A DNA stretch of 64,000 nt from Azonexus sp. (lineage in GTDB: Bacteria; Pseudomonadota; Gammaproteobacteria; Burkholderiales; Rhodocyclaceae). The stretch is from NCBI GenBank assembly GCA_030696345.1, contig JAUYSK010000015.1, forward strand, positions 62,001 through 126,000. Direction: 5' to 3'. The translations under genes and the position numbers were made by a program. Shown piece by piece: positions 1-9,145 of the stretch; position 1 is the stretch's first letter; every line of letters starts with the position of its first letter. The notes beneath the pieces were generated by a model. That model did no database searches, was not told where the DNA came from, and saw only the letters and a list, made by a program, of their open reading frames with translations.

Positions 1-84
1 CTTTTTGCCCACACACTCCATGCCTAGCAGCAGACAGGCCAAGAGGCCGCCAACTACAGCAAGAAACCAAGCGATTGAAATCAT
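1..84 (-). CDS. N-terminal part of a small membrane protein, truncated by window edge (MISIAWFLAVVGGLLACLLLGMECVGKK...)
   Basis: ATG on minus strand at 84 (cat 82-84), open to the window edge, hydrophobic N-terminus; preceded by a terminator hairpin. Confidence 0.4.
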   Translation of the reverse strand, partial: MISIAWFLAVVGGLLACLLLGMECVGKK

Positions 85-108
85 GACAAGCGAGCCCTGA
101 AAAATGAA

Positions 109-126
109 AGGGCCATAATGGCCCCT
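109..126 (-). terminator. Rho-independent terminator for the bd-like/cytochrome c operon
   Basis: aggggccattatggccct hairpin on minus strand followed by ttcattttt, just after the stop at 140. Confidence 0.6.
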
Positions 127-139
127 TCGGCAACACTAC

Positions 140-1480
140 TTACTTCAAGCCGTTGATCCACTTGGCGATGATCGCCGCGTCCTCCTTCGGCAACTGCGGT
201 TGCGGCGGCATCGGGATGAAGTCAGGCCAGTTTTCCGGCTTGGGCGCGTAGATCAGGGCGACAATCTGCTCATCGCTATAGCCCTTCTGCGCGACATCCT
301 TGTAGGCTGGGCCGACCAGTTTCTGATCGGCCGAGTGACAAGCCAGGCAGCCGTTCTTTTCCAGCGCGACTTCGGCCGGGCTCAGAGTGGCTACCGCGGC
401 AGCCTTCTGCGCGTTTTTGGCTTCTTCGGAAGCGGCCTTCGAGCGGGCGACAAAGTCGTCGCTCTGCGCCTTCGACTGGGCCATCGCTTCGCTGGTCAGC
501 GACAGCCGCATGCCATGGCGTAGCGTCGCCATCGACAGGACGGTGATGAAAGCCAGACCAACGATGCTCCACAGCTTGCCTTTGGAGAGATCGGGGTTGA
601 AGAAATCCTTGATCGTCAGGTAGGCAGCGCCGAGGATGCTCACCACGCCGAGGATGATCAGCCAGTACCAGCCGGCATTGAAGAAATTCTCGATGCCGTA
701 GCTCGGGAAGTGGAAGAGAACCAGCGGGCCGGCGAACAGGTTCAATACTGTCGGCAGCAGGAACCAGCTCTTGCCGGTATTGACCAGCACATCGCCGGCC
801 TGACGCGTCACTTCATCGTCGCTTTTGCGCTTGGCCGTGCCGTAGATCATCATGAACAGGCCGGTCACCGCAAACGAGGCGAGGTAGAAATGCACCAGAC
901 GGAAGAAGGTGTCGGCGCGGAACAGGGCATCCCAGAAATGGGTGTTAAGGGTCCACGTCGTCGGCGTCATGTAGAGCTGAACCGTTGCCATGAAGACCAG
1001 CGGCAGGGTCAGGAACAAGGCGACGGCAGCGGTGCCGATGGCCAGATGCAGGCTCTTGCGATGCTCCAGCTTGTGCCAGGTGTACTTGTACAGGTAGGAG
1101 AGCAGGAAGGCGGCGATATTGCCGTAGATGATGTGCAGCCACTGCGGCGAGTTCATGATCGCCGCCGCGTAAAACAGCGGCGTAAACATGACACTGATCA
1201 GCAGCAGCGGCGCGACACCCCACAACGCTCCCATGTTTTCGCAGATGGTGACTGGCGTGGTCAGCAGGTAGGCAACGCGGTCGAAGACCGGATTGTTCTC
1301 GCGGGCGCCGCGCTTGTTGAAATACACCGAACCCGTCGAAGCGCCGAGCAGGACGTTGATGAATAGGATGTGTACCAGCCAGGCAACGACCAGCAGCACG
1401 GTTAACACGACATCGACTGCTTCCAGACCGCCGGTAGGTATCGGCAATGGAAGGTCGTTGGGAATGAAATTGAATTGCAT
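140..1480 (-). CDS. Polytopic membrane protein (CydA-like) with C-terminal class I cytochrome c domain
   Basis: ORF 446 aa; many TM segments, FRLVHFYLASFAVTGLFMM resembles CydA helices; C-terminal CLACH heme motif with distal PMPP. Confidence 0.65.
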   Translation of the reverse strand: MQFNFIPNDLPLPIPTGGLEAVDVVLTVLLVVAWLVHILFINVLLGASTGSVYFNKRGARENNPVFDRVAYLLTTPVTICENMGALWGVAPLLLISVMFTPLFYAAAIMNSPQWLHIIYGNIAAFLLSYLYKYTWHKLEHRKSLHLAIGTAAVALFLTLPLVFMATVQLYMTPTTWTLNTHFWDALFRADTFFRLVHFYLASFAVTGLFMMIYGTAKRKSDDEVTRQAGDVLVNTGKSWFLLPTVLNLFAGPLVLFHFPSYGIENFFNAGWYWLIILGVVSILGAAYLTIKDFFNPDLSKGKLWSIVGLAFITVLSMATLRHGMRLSLTSEAMAQSKAQSDDFVARSKAASEEAKNAQKAAAVATLSPAEVALEKNGCLACHSADQKLVGPAYKDVAQKGYSDEQIVALIYAPKPENWPDFIPMPPQPQLPKEDAAIIAKWINGLK

Positions 1481-1510
1481 GTTGAATTGTCCTCGTGTCG
1501 ATTGGCGCGA

Positions 1511-2863
1511 TCAGTGTTTGCTGTCGGCGTTGAGGGTCACCAGATAGGCGGCCAGCGCAGCACGTTCCTCGTCGGTGCCGGCAAACGGCGGCATGTACGG
1601 CGTGGCCGGCGAGTTGAGCTGACCGATGCGGTGATAGATGGTCGCTTCATCCCAGCCCTTGACCCGCGTTTTGACCGAGTTGATGCCGTTGACCGTATGG
1701 CAATAGCGGCACTCGAACAGATAGAGTTGTTCGCCGACCTTGACCTTGTTTTCCGGCGTGATCTTGCGCAGCTCGTCGGGCAGGAAGACGGCCTGTTTCA
1801 GATAGCCTTCCTTGTTGATCAGCGGCATGTCCTGGACGCGGATACCGTTGGCGTACATGTAGCCGTAGATGATGTAAGGCTTGCGGACAAACTCGCGGAC
1901 CCGCTCGAATTCGCCGATCAGCGTGCCGCTGGCGACCAGCAGGCCAATGGCGGCCAGCATCGGTGCCTTGGTTGGTCTGAAGAACAGGTAGGCCGACGAG
2001 ACAACCGCCAGAGCAACGAGACCGAGCGTGATCTGCACAGCCAGTTGGGGATCCACGGCAAAACGACGGGTCACGGCACCGACCGAGAACAGGTCCTTCG
2101 CGGCCTGCGGGAACTGCAGGTAGTACCAGTAACCGAAGACAAGCAGCGGAATCACGCTGGCGTAGAGAAACTTGCCGAAGAAGCGGATGCCCTTTTGCCG
2201 GGTTTCCGCGTCATCTTTGGTAAAGAACCAGGTCAGCACCATGGCGCCGGCCGATGCCCAGAGAATGGCAAAGAAGGTGCGGAAGCCGAGTGACGGGATC
2301 CAGGATGGGTTCATCAGCGATGCTACATAGTCCGGCTTGGCCGGGAACTCGGAGGCCAGCCAGTTGCCCGGTGTCATCTGGAAACCGAGTATGGCGGTGA
2401 TGATCGCCATGGTCAGCCAGGAGGCGACGGCGTAGCCAACGACTAGCTTGAAATGGCCCGCCTTGGCCGGGGTACCGATCGGTTTGCTTTTCCAGGTCAG
2501 GAAGAACATCAAGAGCAGGATCATCTCGACGTTGAAGACGATCCACTCGACGAACCACTTCCAGAAGAAGACTCGCAGCAGGGCACCAATCGCCGCCGGG
2601 TTGATGATGTTGACGTGCACCCAGATACCGATCCCGGTCAGCGCGCCAACGGCCGTAGCCAGAATAAACAGTGTAAACAGTACCTTGTAGGTCAGTTCGT
2701 CGAACTTTTTGTCGTTATTCTTGATGGCGAAATACTGCGCGAATGCCAGGACGATACTGCCGCCGACAGCCGCGTGTGAAACGAAGACATGCACGATCGC
2801 GTCAAAGGCAAAGATAAACCTGTGACCGAACAGAGGCATGGAGAATATTGGAAAATCGAACAT
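1511..2863 (-). CDS. Cytochrome bd-like oxidase subunit I-type membrane protein fused to C-terminal cytochrome c domain
   Basis: MFDFPIFSMPLFGHRFIFAFDAIVHV..., TGIGIWVHVNIINP..., C-terminal CRYCH and YMPPF; start chosen at ATG 2863 with aagggggg SD; ORF track start is upstream. Confidence 0.65.
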   Translation of the reverse strand: MFDFPIFSMPLFGHRFIFAFDAIVHVFVSHAAVGGSIVLAFAQYFAIKNNDKKFDELTYKVLFTLFILATAVGALTGIGIWVHVNIINPAAIGALLRVFFWKWFVEWIVFNVEMILLLMFFLTWKSKPIGTPAKAGHFKLVVGYAVASWLTMAIITAILGFQMTPGNWLASEFPAKPDYVASLMNPSWIPSLGFRTFFAILWASAGAMVLTWFFTKDDAETRQKGIRFFGKFLYASVIPLLVFGYWYYLQFPQAAKDLFSVGAVTRRFAVDPQLAVQITLGLVALAVVSSAYLFFRPTKAPMLAAIGLLVASGTLIGEFERVREFVRKPYIIYGYMYANGIRVQDMPLINKEGYLKQAVFLPDELRKITPENKVKVGEQLYLFECRYCHTVNGINSVKTRVKGWDEATIYHRIGQLNSPATPYMPPFAGTDEERAALAAYLVTLNADSKH

Positions 2864-2943
2864 TGTTCCCCCCTTGTTACTGTTGATTGAAACCCGATGG
2901 CTGGCCCGCGCCAGCCTCCTTCCCCGCCCCTCCAGCGAATGAA

Positions 2944-2965
2944 GGAACCCCGTTGCCGGGGTTCC
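2944..2965 (-). other. Strong hairpin in the leader of the bd-like operon
   Basis: ggaaccccgttgccggggttcc inverted repeat, no T-tract. Confidence 0.6.
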
Positions 2966-3027
2966 AGTGGAGGTGCGCCCTGGCTTGGCAAGCTTCGGGC
3001 GCGACGGATTCTGCGCAGGCAAGGGAG

Positions 3028-3108
3028 CCCCGGGAAGTGACCAAACGCCGCGCGACAATCGGTCACTCCGTCGAAATGCCAGGCGCGACAATTGGTCACT
3101 TCCCGGGG
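3028..3108. promoter_or_regulatory. Repeat array in divergent intergenic region, candidate RegA-type operator region
   Basis: Outer inverted repeat ccccgggaagtgacca (3028-3043)/tggtcacttcccgggg (3093-3108); inner direct repeats cgcgacaatcggtcact (3051-3067) and cgcgacaattggtcact (3084-3100). Confidence 0.6.
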
Positions 3109-3166
3109 TTGGAACTTGCCCCTATAGTCGCCACCGTTCCGTCCAGACAACGGACACCTCTCATTC

Positions 3167-3194
3167 AAAAGCCCCGTCGCCGGGGCTTCTTTTT
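3167..3194 (+). terminator. Terminator-like hairpin plus U-tract immediately upstream of regB-like gene
   Basis: aaaagccccgtcgccggggcttcttttt. Confidence 0.7.
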
Positions 3195-3195
3195 G

Positions 3196-4482
3196 GTGTC
3201 AGATATCGCGGTGATTGACTCACTGACTCAGGTTACCCAGCTTCGCCTCATCAACCTGCGGTGGCTTTCCGTGCTGGCGATGGCGATTGCAGCGATCATC
3301 AGCCCCAGCATTCTTGGCTCTTCCGATCTCATGCCGCGTTTGCTTGCTTTGGCCACGGTGATTGGCTGCGCCAATGTTTGCTTGTTGGTGGCAGCAATGC
3401 TTTACCGTGGAGATCCCGAAGGAATTCCCCTCTTCTCGCCAATCGTTCAGCTTACTTTTGATCTGGCTGCATGGAGCGCGTATGTCTATCTCTCTGGCGG
3501 CGCGAGCAACCCCCTAATTTCGATCCTGTTGCCACTTGTTGCCATCGGGGCAATTATTCTGAGCAATGCCCAGGCATGGCTGATTGGCATTGCCGCTATT
3601 CTTGCCTATTCCTTTCTATGGAAATTCAATCAGCCTCTAGCTATTCACGACGCCAGAACCGCCACCAATCTCCACCTGCTTGGCATGTGGCTGGTCTTTG
3701 CGGTATCGACCATTGTTGTCATCTGGTTTATAAGGCAAATGACCAACGCCATCCGCCTACGGGATATGGCTTTGGCCGAAGCTCGCGAGCAGGCGATTCG
3801 TGATGATTGGCTGATCTCACTTGGCGCTCTGGCGGCTGGTGCCGCGCATGAACTCAGCACTCCCTTGGCAACGCTCAATGTGCTGGTCGACGATCTGCTG
3901 TTTGAGGATACGCTGGCACCTTCGCTGCATCAGGATATTGAGCTGATGAAGCGTCAGATTACGCTATGCAAGCAGGCGCTGACGCAATTGACTGAGAGGG
4001 CTGGTCATTCGAGAAGCGCAGCCAGCAACTTGGTTTCGGCCGGGACGTGGCTACGGCGCGTGGTGGCTGCTTGGCATAGCCTGAATCCAGGCGCTGAGCT
4101 GACCATCCAGATTGCCGATCAATTGACCGACTACGGTTTGAGGCCGGACGTTGCTATCGAACGAGCCATCAATAACCTGCTCGACAACGCCATCAATGCT
4201 GACTCGCGCGCGATCAAGGTACACAGCGAACTCCAGAATGGCGGTTTGTGTTGCACGATTCAGGACGAGGGCTGCGGAATATCGAGTGCAGCCTTGGGTG
4301 CATTCAATCAACGGCAACCGGCTATTTCATCGAATGGCATGGGCATAGGACTGCTGCTGGCGAGGGCAGCGGTCGAGCGTCTCGGTGGCAGCCTGGCATT
4401 AAGGCCAGGAGATATTGGCGGGAGCACCGCTTGTCTTTGTCTTCCCTGTCAAAAAATGGAGGATGTTGCAGATGGATATTGA
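3196..4482 (+). CDS. regB: Redox-type sensor histidine kinase, RegB/PrrB family
   Basis: Six-TM N-terminus, AAGAAHELSTPLATLNVLVDDLL H-box, ATPase motifs; start GTG 3196 tentative. Confidence 0.8.
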   Translation: MSDIAVIDSLTQVTQLRLINLRWLSVLAMAIAAIISPSILGSSDLMPRLLALATVIGCANVCLLVAAMLYRGDPEGIPLFSPIVQLTFDLAAWSAYVYLSGGASNPLISILLPLVAIGAIILSNAQAWLIGIAAILAYSFLWKFNQPLAIHDARTATNLHLLGMWLVFAVSTIVVIWFIRQMTNAIRLRDMALAEAREQAIRDDWLISLGALAAGAAHELSTPLATLNVLVDDLLFEDTLAPSLHQDIELMKRQITLCKQALTQLTERAGHSRSAASNLVSAGTWLRRVVAAWHSLNPGAELTIQIADQLTDYGLRPDVAIERAINNLLDNAINADSRAIKVHSELQNGGLCCTIQDEGCGISSAALGAFNQRQPAISSNGMGIGLLLARAAVERLGGSLALRPGDIGGSTACLCLPCQKMEDVADGY

Positions 4483-5029
4483 AGAACGGCGCTTGCTATT
4501 GATTGATGACGACGAGAATTACCGCGAAGTGCTAGGTCGTTCGCTCAGCCGCCAGGGCTTCATTGTCAGTGCGGCAGCGACCGCTGGTGAGGCGCTACTG
4601 CTCTGTCGGATACAGGACCCGGAATATGTCATCCTCGATCTCAATCTGGCGGGACAGTCGGGACTGAATCTGATCCAGCCTTTGCTGGATATCGCACCGG
4701 GTGCCCGTATTCTGGTCCTCACCGGCTATGCCAGTATCCCGACAGCGGTTAGCGCCCTCAAGCTGGGAGCGACACAGTATTTGCCCAAACCGGCTGACGT
4801 TCGTGAGATCGTCCGTGCTTTGCTTGATCAGCAGATCGACCTGCCGGATATCATCATTGATGAGCGGATGACCGTGCAGCATCTGGAATGGGAATACATT
4901 CAGCGCACTCTTCAAGAGCACGGTGGCAACATAGCGGCGACGGCGCGTGCACTGAAAATGCATCGTCGGTCCTTGCAGCGCAAGCTGGCCAAGAAAAGAC
5001 CTCCTGAGCAGGAGTTTCAGCCCGCTTAG
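4472..5029 (+). CDS. regA: Response regulator, RegA/PrrA/ActR family
   Basis: REC domain (LLLIDDDENYREVL, VILDLNLAGQSGLNLI) and Fis-type HTH HGGNIAATARALKMHRRSLQRKLAKKRP; overlaps regB stop. Confidence 0.85.
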   Translation: MDIEERRLLLIDDDENYREVLGRSLSRQGFIVSAAATAGEALLLCRIQDPEYVILDLNLAGQSGLNLIQPLLDIAPGARILVLTGYASIPTAVSALKLGATQYLPKPADVREIVRALLDQQIDLPDIIIDERMTVQHLEWEYIQRTLQEHGGNIAATARALKMHRRSLQRKLAKKRPPEQEFQPA

Positions 5030-5032
5030 CGC

Positions 5033-7462
5033 TCAGCTTTTTTGCAAACGCAGCGAATTGGTCACCACCGAGACTGAACTCATCGCCATTGCCGCCGCCG
5101 CGATCATTGGGTTGAGGCGGCCGGCAGCGGCAATCGGGATGGCGACGACGTTGTAGCCGAGCGCCCAGAACAGGTTCTGGCGAATGATGCTCATGGTCCG
5201 GCGGGAAAGGTCGATGCCGGCTGCAACGCGGGCAATGTCACCACCGACCAGCGTGATGTCGGCCGATTCGACGGCGATGTCGGCACCGCCGCCAATGGCG
5301 AAGCCGACGTCGGCGGCAGCCAGCGCCGGGGCGTCGTTGATGCCGTCGCCGATCATGCCAACCTTGGCACCGCTTGCCTGCAGCCTGCGGATGACCGCCA
5401 GTTTCTCGGCCGGAGTGGCGCGGGCGACCACTTCATCGATACCGACTTCGCGGGCGACGTGGCGGGCCACGGCTTCGACGTCGCCGGTGGCCATCACGGT
5501 TTTCAGGCCGAGGCGATGCAGCAGGGCAATGGCTTCGCGGGCGCCGGGGCGCGGCTGGTCGGCGATGGCGAAAATGGCCATCGGACGGCCGTCCACCGCA
5601 ACGAATACCGGTGTCTTGCCCTGTTCGGCCAGTCGTGATGCTTCATCGGCCAGCGAGCCGCCATCGATCCCCTGTTCTTCAAGCAGTGCGGCATTGCCGA
5701 CGATGACGGACTGGCCGCCAACCTCGGCCAGTACGCCACGGCCGGGCAGGGCGGAAAACGCGCTGGCAGTCAGGGTTTCCTTGAGGCGCGGCCGGCACCA
5801 GTCGGCCATGGCGCGCGCCAGGAAGTGTTCGGAGCCGGTCTCGGCGGCGGCGACCAGCGAGGCCAGTCGCGCTTCGCCCATGCCGGGCAGGATGAAGCTG
5901 TCGGTGACGACCGGCTTGCCTTCGGTGATCGTGCCGGTCTTGTCGAAAACTACGGTGGTCAGCTTGGCGGCTGTTTCCAGCGCTTCGCCGTTACGGATGT
6001 AAATGCCGCGTTTAGCCGCCTGACCGGTGCCGACCATGATCGCGGTCGGCGTTGCCAGACCTAGCGCGCAGGGGCAGGCAATAAGCAGCACGGCGACCGA
6101 GTGGGCCAAGGCGCGGGAAACCGGATGGCCGGCCAGCGCCCATCCGACGAAGGTCAGCGCGGCGACGCCACCGACGGCCGGCACGAAGCGGGCGGAAATG
6201 CGGTCGGCCAGTTTTTGCACCGGCAGTTTGCTGCCCTGCGCATGATCGACCAGCTTGACGATGCCGGCGAGCACGGTGTCGGGGCCAACGGCAGTGACGG
6301 TCATGATGAAGCTGCCATTGCCGTTCAGACAGCCGCCGATCACGTTGTCGCCAGCTACCTTGATGACCGGCAGCGATTCACCGGTAATCATCGCTTCGTC
6401 GACGGAGGAGTCGCCTTCCTGCACCCGGCCGTCAGTCGGAATCTTGTCGCCGGCACGCACCCGCAGGCGGTCGCCGAGCTGTACTTCGTCGATCGGCACT
6501 TCCCGTTCGCTGCCATCGGCCTCAAGGCGCAGCGCCGTTTCCGGTTGCAATTCGATCAGTTTGCGGATGGCTTCGCCAGCCTTGCCCTTGGCCCGCTCTT
6601 CCATGTAGCGGCCGAGCAGGACGAAAGTGCAGATGCCGGCGGCCGACTCGAAATAGACGTGGTGATGCAGCTTGAAGACGCCGGGAACACTGTAGGCCCA
6701 GGCTGCGCCGGCACCAATGGCGATCAGCGTGTCCATGTTGGCTTCGCCCTGTTTGGCCAGCATCCAGGCCTTCTTGAAAATACTGTTGCTGCTGCCGAAC
6801 AAGATGGCGGTCGACAGGCCGAATTCCATGATGCGCAGCACCGGCGAACGGTGCATCGCCATGCCGGAAATCATCACCGGCACGGTGAGAATGGCGGCTT
6901 GGATGAAGCGCTTCTTGGCTTCTTCGACGCGTTCCTTCTCGCGCTCGACGATCAGGCGGCGCTGGGCCAGGGTGTCCATCGGGCGCGGTTCGTAGCCCAG
7001 GCTGCGGACCACACCGGACACGCCATCGCGGTCGATGACGCCAAAGACGGTGACAGTCGCCGCCGCGAAATTGACCGAAGCCGAGCGCACGCGCGGGTCG
7101 CGCTTCAGCTTCATTTCAATGAGCAGGGCGCAGGAGGCGCAAGTCATGCCTTCGACGGCGACGGCGCATTCTTGAACCGGGCCGTCAATCGGTGGCTGCG
7201 GTGTGGCTGGCGCCCTGGGGGCGGCCAGCAGGTTGCCGAGCACGGCATCGAGCGTTGCCAGGAGGCGTGCTTCGGGCAGGGCCTGCGGGTCGTAATTGAT
7301 GACCAGCGACCCGATGTCAGCCACGATGCGCGCGTCTTTGACAGCCGGATGCTTGCGCAGCAGGATTTCCAGGATGTAGCACCGCTCCTGCTCCCTGATC
7401 AGCGAGGGAGCGACGACGCGGATGCGCCGCGACAGGCGATGAACGACCTGGCAATGCTTCAT
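5033..7462 (-). CDS. P1B-type heavy metal (probably copper) translocating ATPase
   Basis: HMA motif GMTCASC, CPC in TM ([16 protein letters not shown]), [19 protein letters not shown]; start at MKHCQ (7462). Confidence 0.9.
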   Translation of the reverse strand: MKHCQVVHRLSRRIRVVAPSLIREQERCYILEILLRKHPAVKDARIVADIGSLVINYDPQALPEARLLATLDAVLGNLLAAPRAPATPQPPIDGPVQECAVAVEGMTCASCALLIEMKLKRDPRVRSASVNFAAATVTVFGVIDRDGVSGVVRSLGYEPRPMDTLAQRRLIVEREKERVEEAKKRFIQAAILTVPVMISGMAMHRSPVLRIMEFGLSTAILFGSSNSIFKKAWMLAKQGEANMDTLIAIGAGAAWAYSVPGVFKLHHHVYFESAAGICTFVLLGRYMEERAKGKAGEAIRKLIELQPETALRLEADGSEREVPIDEVQLGDRLRVRAGDKIPTDGRVQEGDSSVDEAMITGESLPVIKVAGDNVIGGCLNGNGSFIMTVTAVGPDTVLAGIVKLVDHAQGSKLPVQKLADRISARFVPAVGGVAALTFVGWALAGHPVSRALAHSVAVLLIACPCALGLATPTAIMVGTGQAAKRGIYIRNGEALETAAKLTTVVFDKTGTITEGKPVVTDSFILPGMGEARLASLVAAAETGSEHFLARAMADWCRPRLKETLTASAFSALPGRGVLAEVGGQSVIVGNAALLEEQGIDGGSLADEASRLAEQGKTPVFVAVDGRPMAIFAIADQPRPGAREAIALLHRLGLKTVMATGDVEAVARHVAREVGIDEVVARATPAEKLAVIRRLQASGAKVGMIGDGINDAPALAAADVGFAIGGGADIAVESADITLVGGDIARVAAGIDLSRRTMSIIRQNLFWALGYNVVAIPIAAAGRLNPMIAAAAMAMSSVSVVTNSLRLQKS

Positions 7463-8064
7463 TTGCCGGCGATGCTCTTGCGGTAACGAACGAGCAGGAA
7501 GACCAGATAGAAAATGGTCATCCAGGCGTTGCTGTAGGCCAGCGGCGTCTTGATCCAGCGCTTGGTGATCAGGTCCCAATGTGCCTTGACCAGATAGAAG
7601 GCGACCAGATCGTTAAGGAAATTGATGATGGCCTTCTCGGTCAGGGCGCTGGCCAATACGGGTTGCAGCCGGGCCTGCAGGGAGCCGGCCGGTGCCTCGG
7701 CAGCTGGTGTGATCAGGTTTCTGACTTTGTCGAGCAGCGGTTGGAAACCCACTTTGGCGGGTTCGCTGGCGGCCGGCTCGGTGCTGGCGGCGGGTGCAGC
7801 CTCGGTCGGTAAACCGTCGAGCAGGCCAAAGAGATGGCGGGCGGCCTGGGCGGCGGAGCAGGCCGCACTTTCATAGCGGATGGAAATTCGCTTCCAGCCG
7901 GTGTCCACCGCAGCACTGGTCAGGCCGGCCAGCGTCTGCATGCCCTGTTCGATGGCCGCACTGGCCAGCGGGCCACACAATTCGCCCGGCAGTTCCAGGC
8001 GCAGGTAGCCCGGTTCGCGGTGCAGAACGACAATGCGTTGGGCCAGTTCGGCGGCTTGCGACAT
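7459..8064 (-). CDS. HMA-like domain protein (cysteine-less), operon partner of the P-type ATPase
   Basis: [22 protein letters not shown]... fold-like repeat, TM-rich C-terminus; start at MSQAAELAQ with ggagag SD. Confidence 0.55.
   Translation of the reverse strand: MSQAAELAQRIVVLHREPGYLRLELPGELCGPLASAAIEQGMQTLAGLTSAAVDTGWKRISIRYESAACSAAQAARHLFGLLDGLPTEAAPAASTEPAASEPAKVGFQPLLDKVRNLITPAAEAPAGSLQARLQPVLASALTEKAIINFLNDLVAFYLVKAHWDLITKRWIKTPLAYSNAWMTIFYLVFLLVRYRKSIAGK
7903..7915 (+). repeat. 13-bp motif copy GTCCACCGCAGCA
   Basis: Exact match by eye. Confidence 0.9.
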
Positions 8065-8075
8065 GGGACTCTCCA

Positions 8076-8459
8076 TCAGGCAGCGGGCGTTTCTTCAGCG
8101 GGTGCGGCGGCTACCGTCGGGGTGGTACCTTCCATCTTTTCCTGCGCTTCGGCCATCAGGTCGTTGAGGTTTTCCTTCTGCTGCAGGGCGAAGTCCTTGC
8201 CCATGCCGCTGACCTTGGAAAGGCCTTCGATGATTTCCTTCTGATACTTGAAGGCGATGAATCCGCCTACCACCCCGGCAGCGACGCCGGCGGCCAGCAG
8301 GGTCAGCGGGTTGCGCAGCAGGCTGGCGCCGAGTAGGCTACGGCCGGCGGCGAAACCGGTCGCCGCCATCATCGCGCCCTTGGCCAGCGGCGTGCCCATG
8401 GCGTGGCCGGCACTGCTCATCATGTGGGGCATCTGCTTCATCATTTCTTCGGTCATCAT
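8076..8459 (-). CDS. Small membrane protein, Met/His-rich N-terminus, YtxH-like C-terminal region
   Basis: MMTEEMMKQMPHMMSSAGHAMG..., single hydrophobic segment, 127 aa. Confidence 0.6.
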   Translation of the reverse strand: MMTEEMMKQMPHMMSSAGHAMGTPLAKGAMMAATGFAAGRSLLGASLLRNPLTLLAAGVAAGVVGGFIAFKYQKEIIEGLSKVSGMGKDFALQQKENLNDLMAEAQEKMEGTTPTVAAAPAEETPAA

Positions 8460-8470
8460 GGTGGTTCCTT

Positions 8471-8653
8471 TCAGGATTTTTCGGGCTGATTGTTGCCATT
8501 CTGAACCGGGGTTTCCTTGATGTCATGCAACATCTCGTAAATTCCCCGACAGCCTTCGCAACAGAACTGAAATTGTTTGTCCGGCGTATTCAGCGTGAAG
8601 GGTTTGACCCCGACATCGAGACCGCAGAGGTCGCAGGCTTGCGGCTGGCTCAT
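8471..8653 (-). CDS. 60-aa TRASH/YHS-like metal-binding protein
   Basis: MSQPQACDLCGLDVGVKPFTLNTPDKQFQFCCEGCRGIYEML; CxxC and CCxxC; correct start is internal to the longer ORF in the track. Confidence 0.75.
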   Translation of the reverse strand: MSQPQACDLCGLDVGVKPFTLNTPDKQFQFCCEGCRGIYEMLHDIKETPVQNGNNQPEKS

Positions 8654-9144
8654 TTGAGGATTTCCAGTGCGTAACGCTCGAAGGTCGCGGCGTCTGCCTC
8701 GCCAACGATCTTGCCGCGAATGATGCCTTGAGCATCGACAAAATACGTCGTGGGCAAGCCAACCACGCCGTAGCGTTTGGCGATGGCGGATTGTTCGTCG
8801 AGCAGAGCCGGGTAGGTGACGGCGATCTTCTGGATGAAGGCGGCGACCGTCGGTTTGTCCTGTCCGGTATTGACGGCGACGATGGCCAGACCTTTGTCTT
8901 TCTGGCGCTGATAGACGGCTTCGATGGCTTTCATCTCGCCTTCGCAGTACTTGCACCAGTCGGCCCAGAAGCGGATGACCAGCGGCTTGCCGGCGAAGGC
9001 AGCGGGGAATTCGTGGTTCTTGCCATCGAGCGCTGGCGCAGAAAATTTTGGGGCCGGGTCGCCGATGTTCAGCTTTACCGCCGGGTTGTCGCCGCCACAG
9101 GCGGTGAGCAGAAAGAGGCTGGCGAGGATGGCTAACAGACGCAT
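8650..9144 (-). CDS. TlpA/ResA-family thioredoxin-like lipoprotein
   Basis: Lipobox LLTACGG, WADWCKYC thioredoxin motif, LPTTYFVD cis-Pro. Confidence 0.85.
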   Translation of the reverse strand: MRLLAILASLFLLTACGGDNPAVKLNIGDPAPKFSAPALDGKNHEFPAAFAGKPLVIRFWADWCKYCEGEMKAIEAVYQRQKDKGLAIVAVNTGQDKPTVAAFIQKIAVTYPALLDEQSAIAKRYGVVGLPTTYFVDAQGIIRGKIVGEADAATFERYALEILK

Positions 9145-9145
9145 T

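Noticed and set aside
1475-2293. 272-aa ORF on + strand
   Set aside because: Antisense to the bd-like subunit gene; shadow ORF.
6101-7486. 461-aa ORF on + strand
   Set aside because: Antisense to the well-supported P1B-ATPase; shadow ORF typical of GC-rich codon usage, low-complexity H/D/Q-rich translation.
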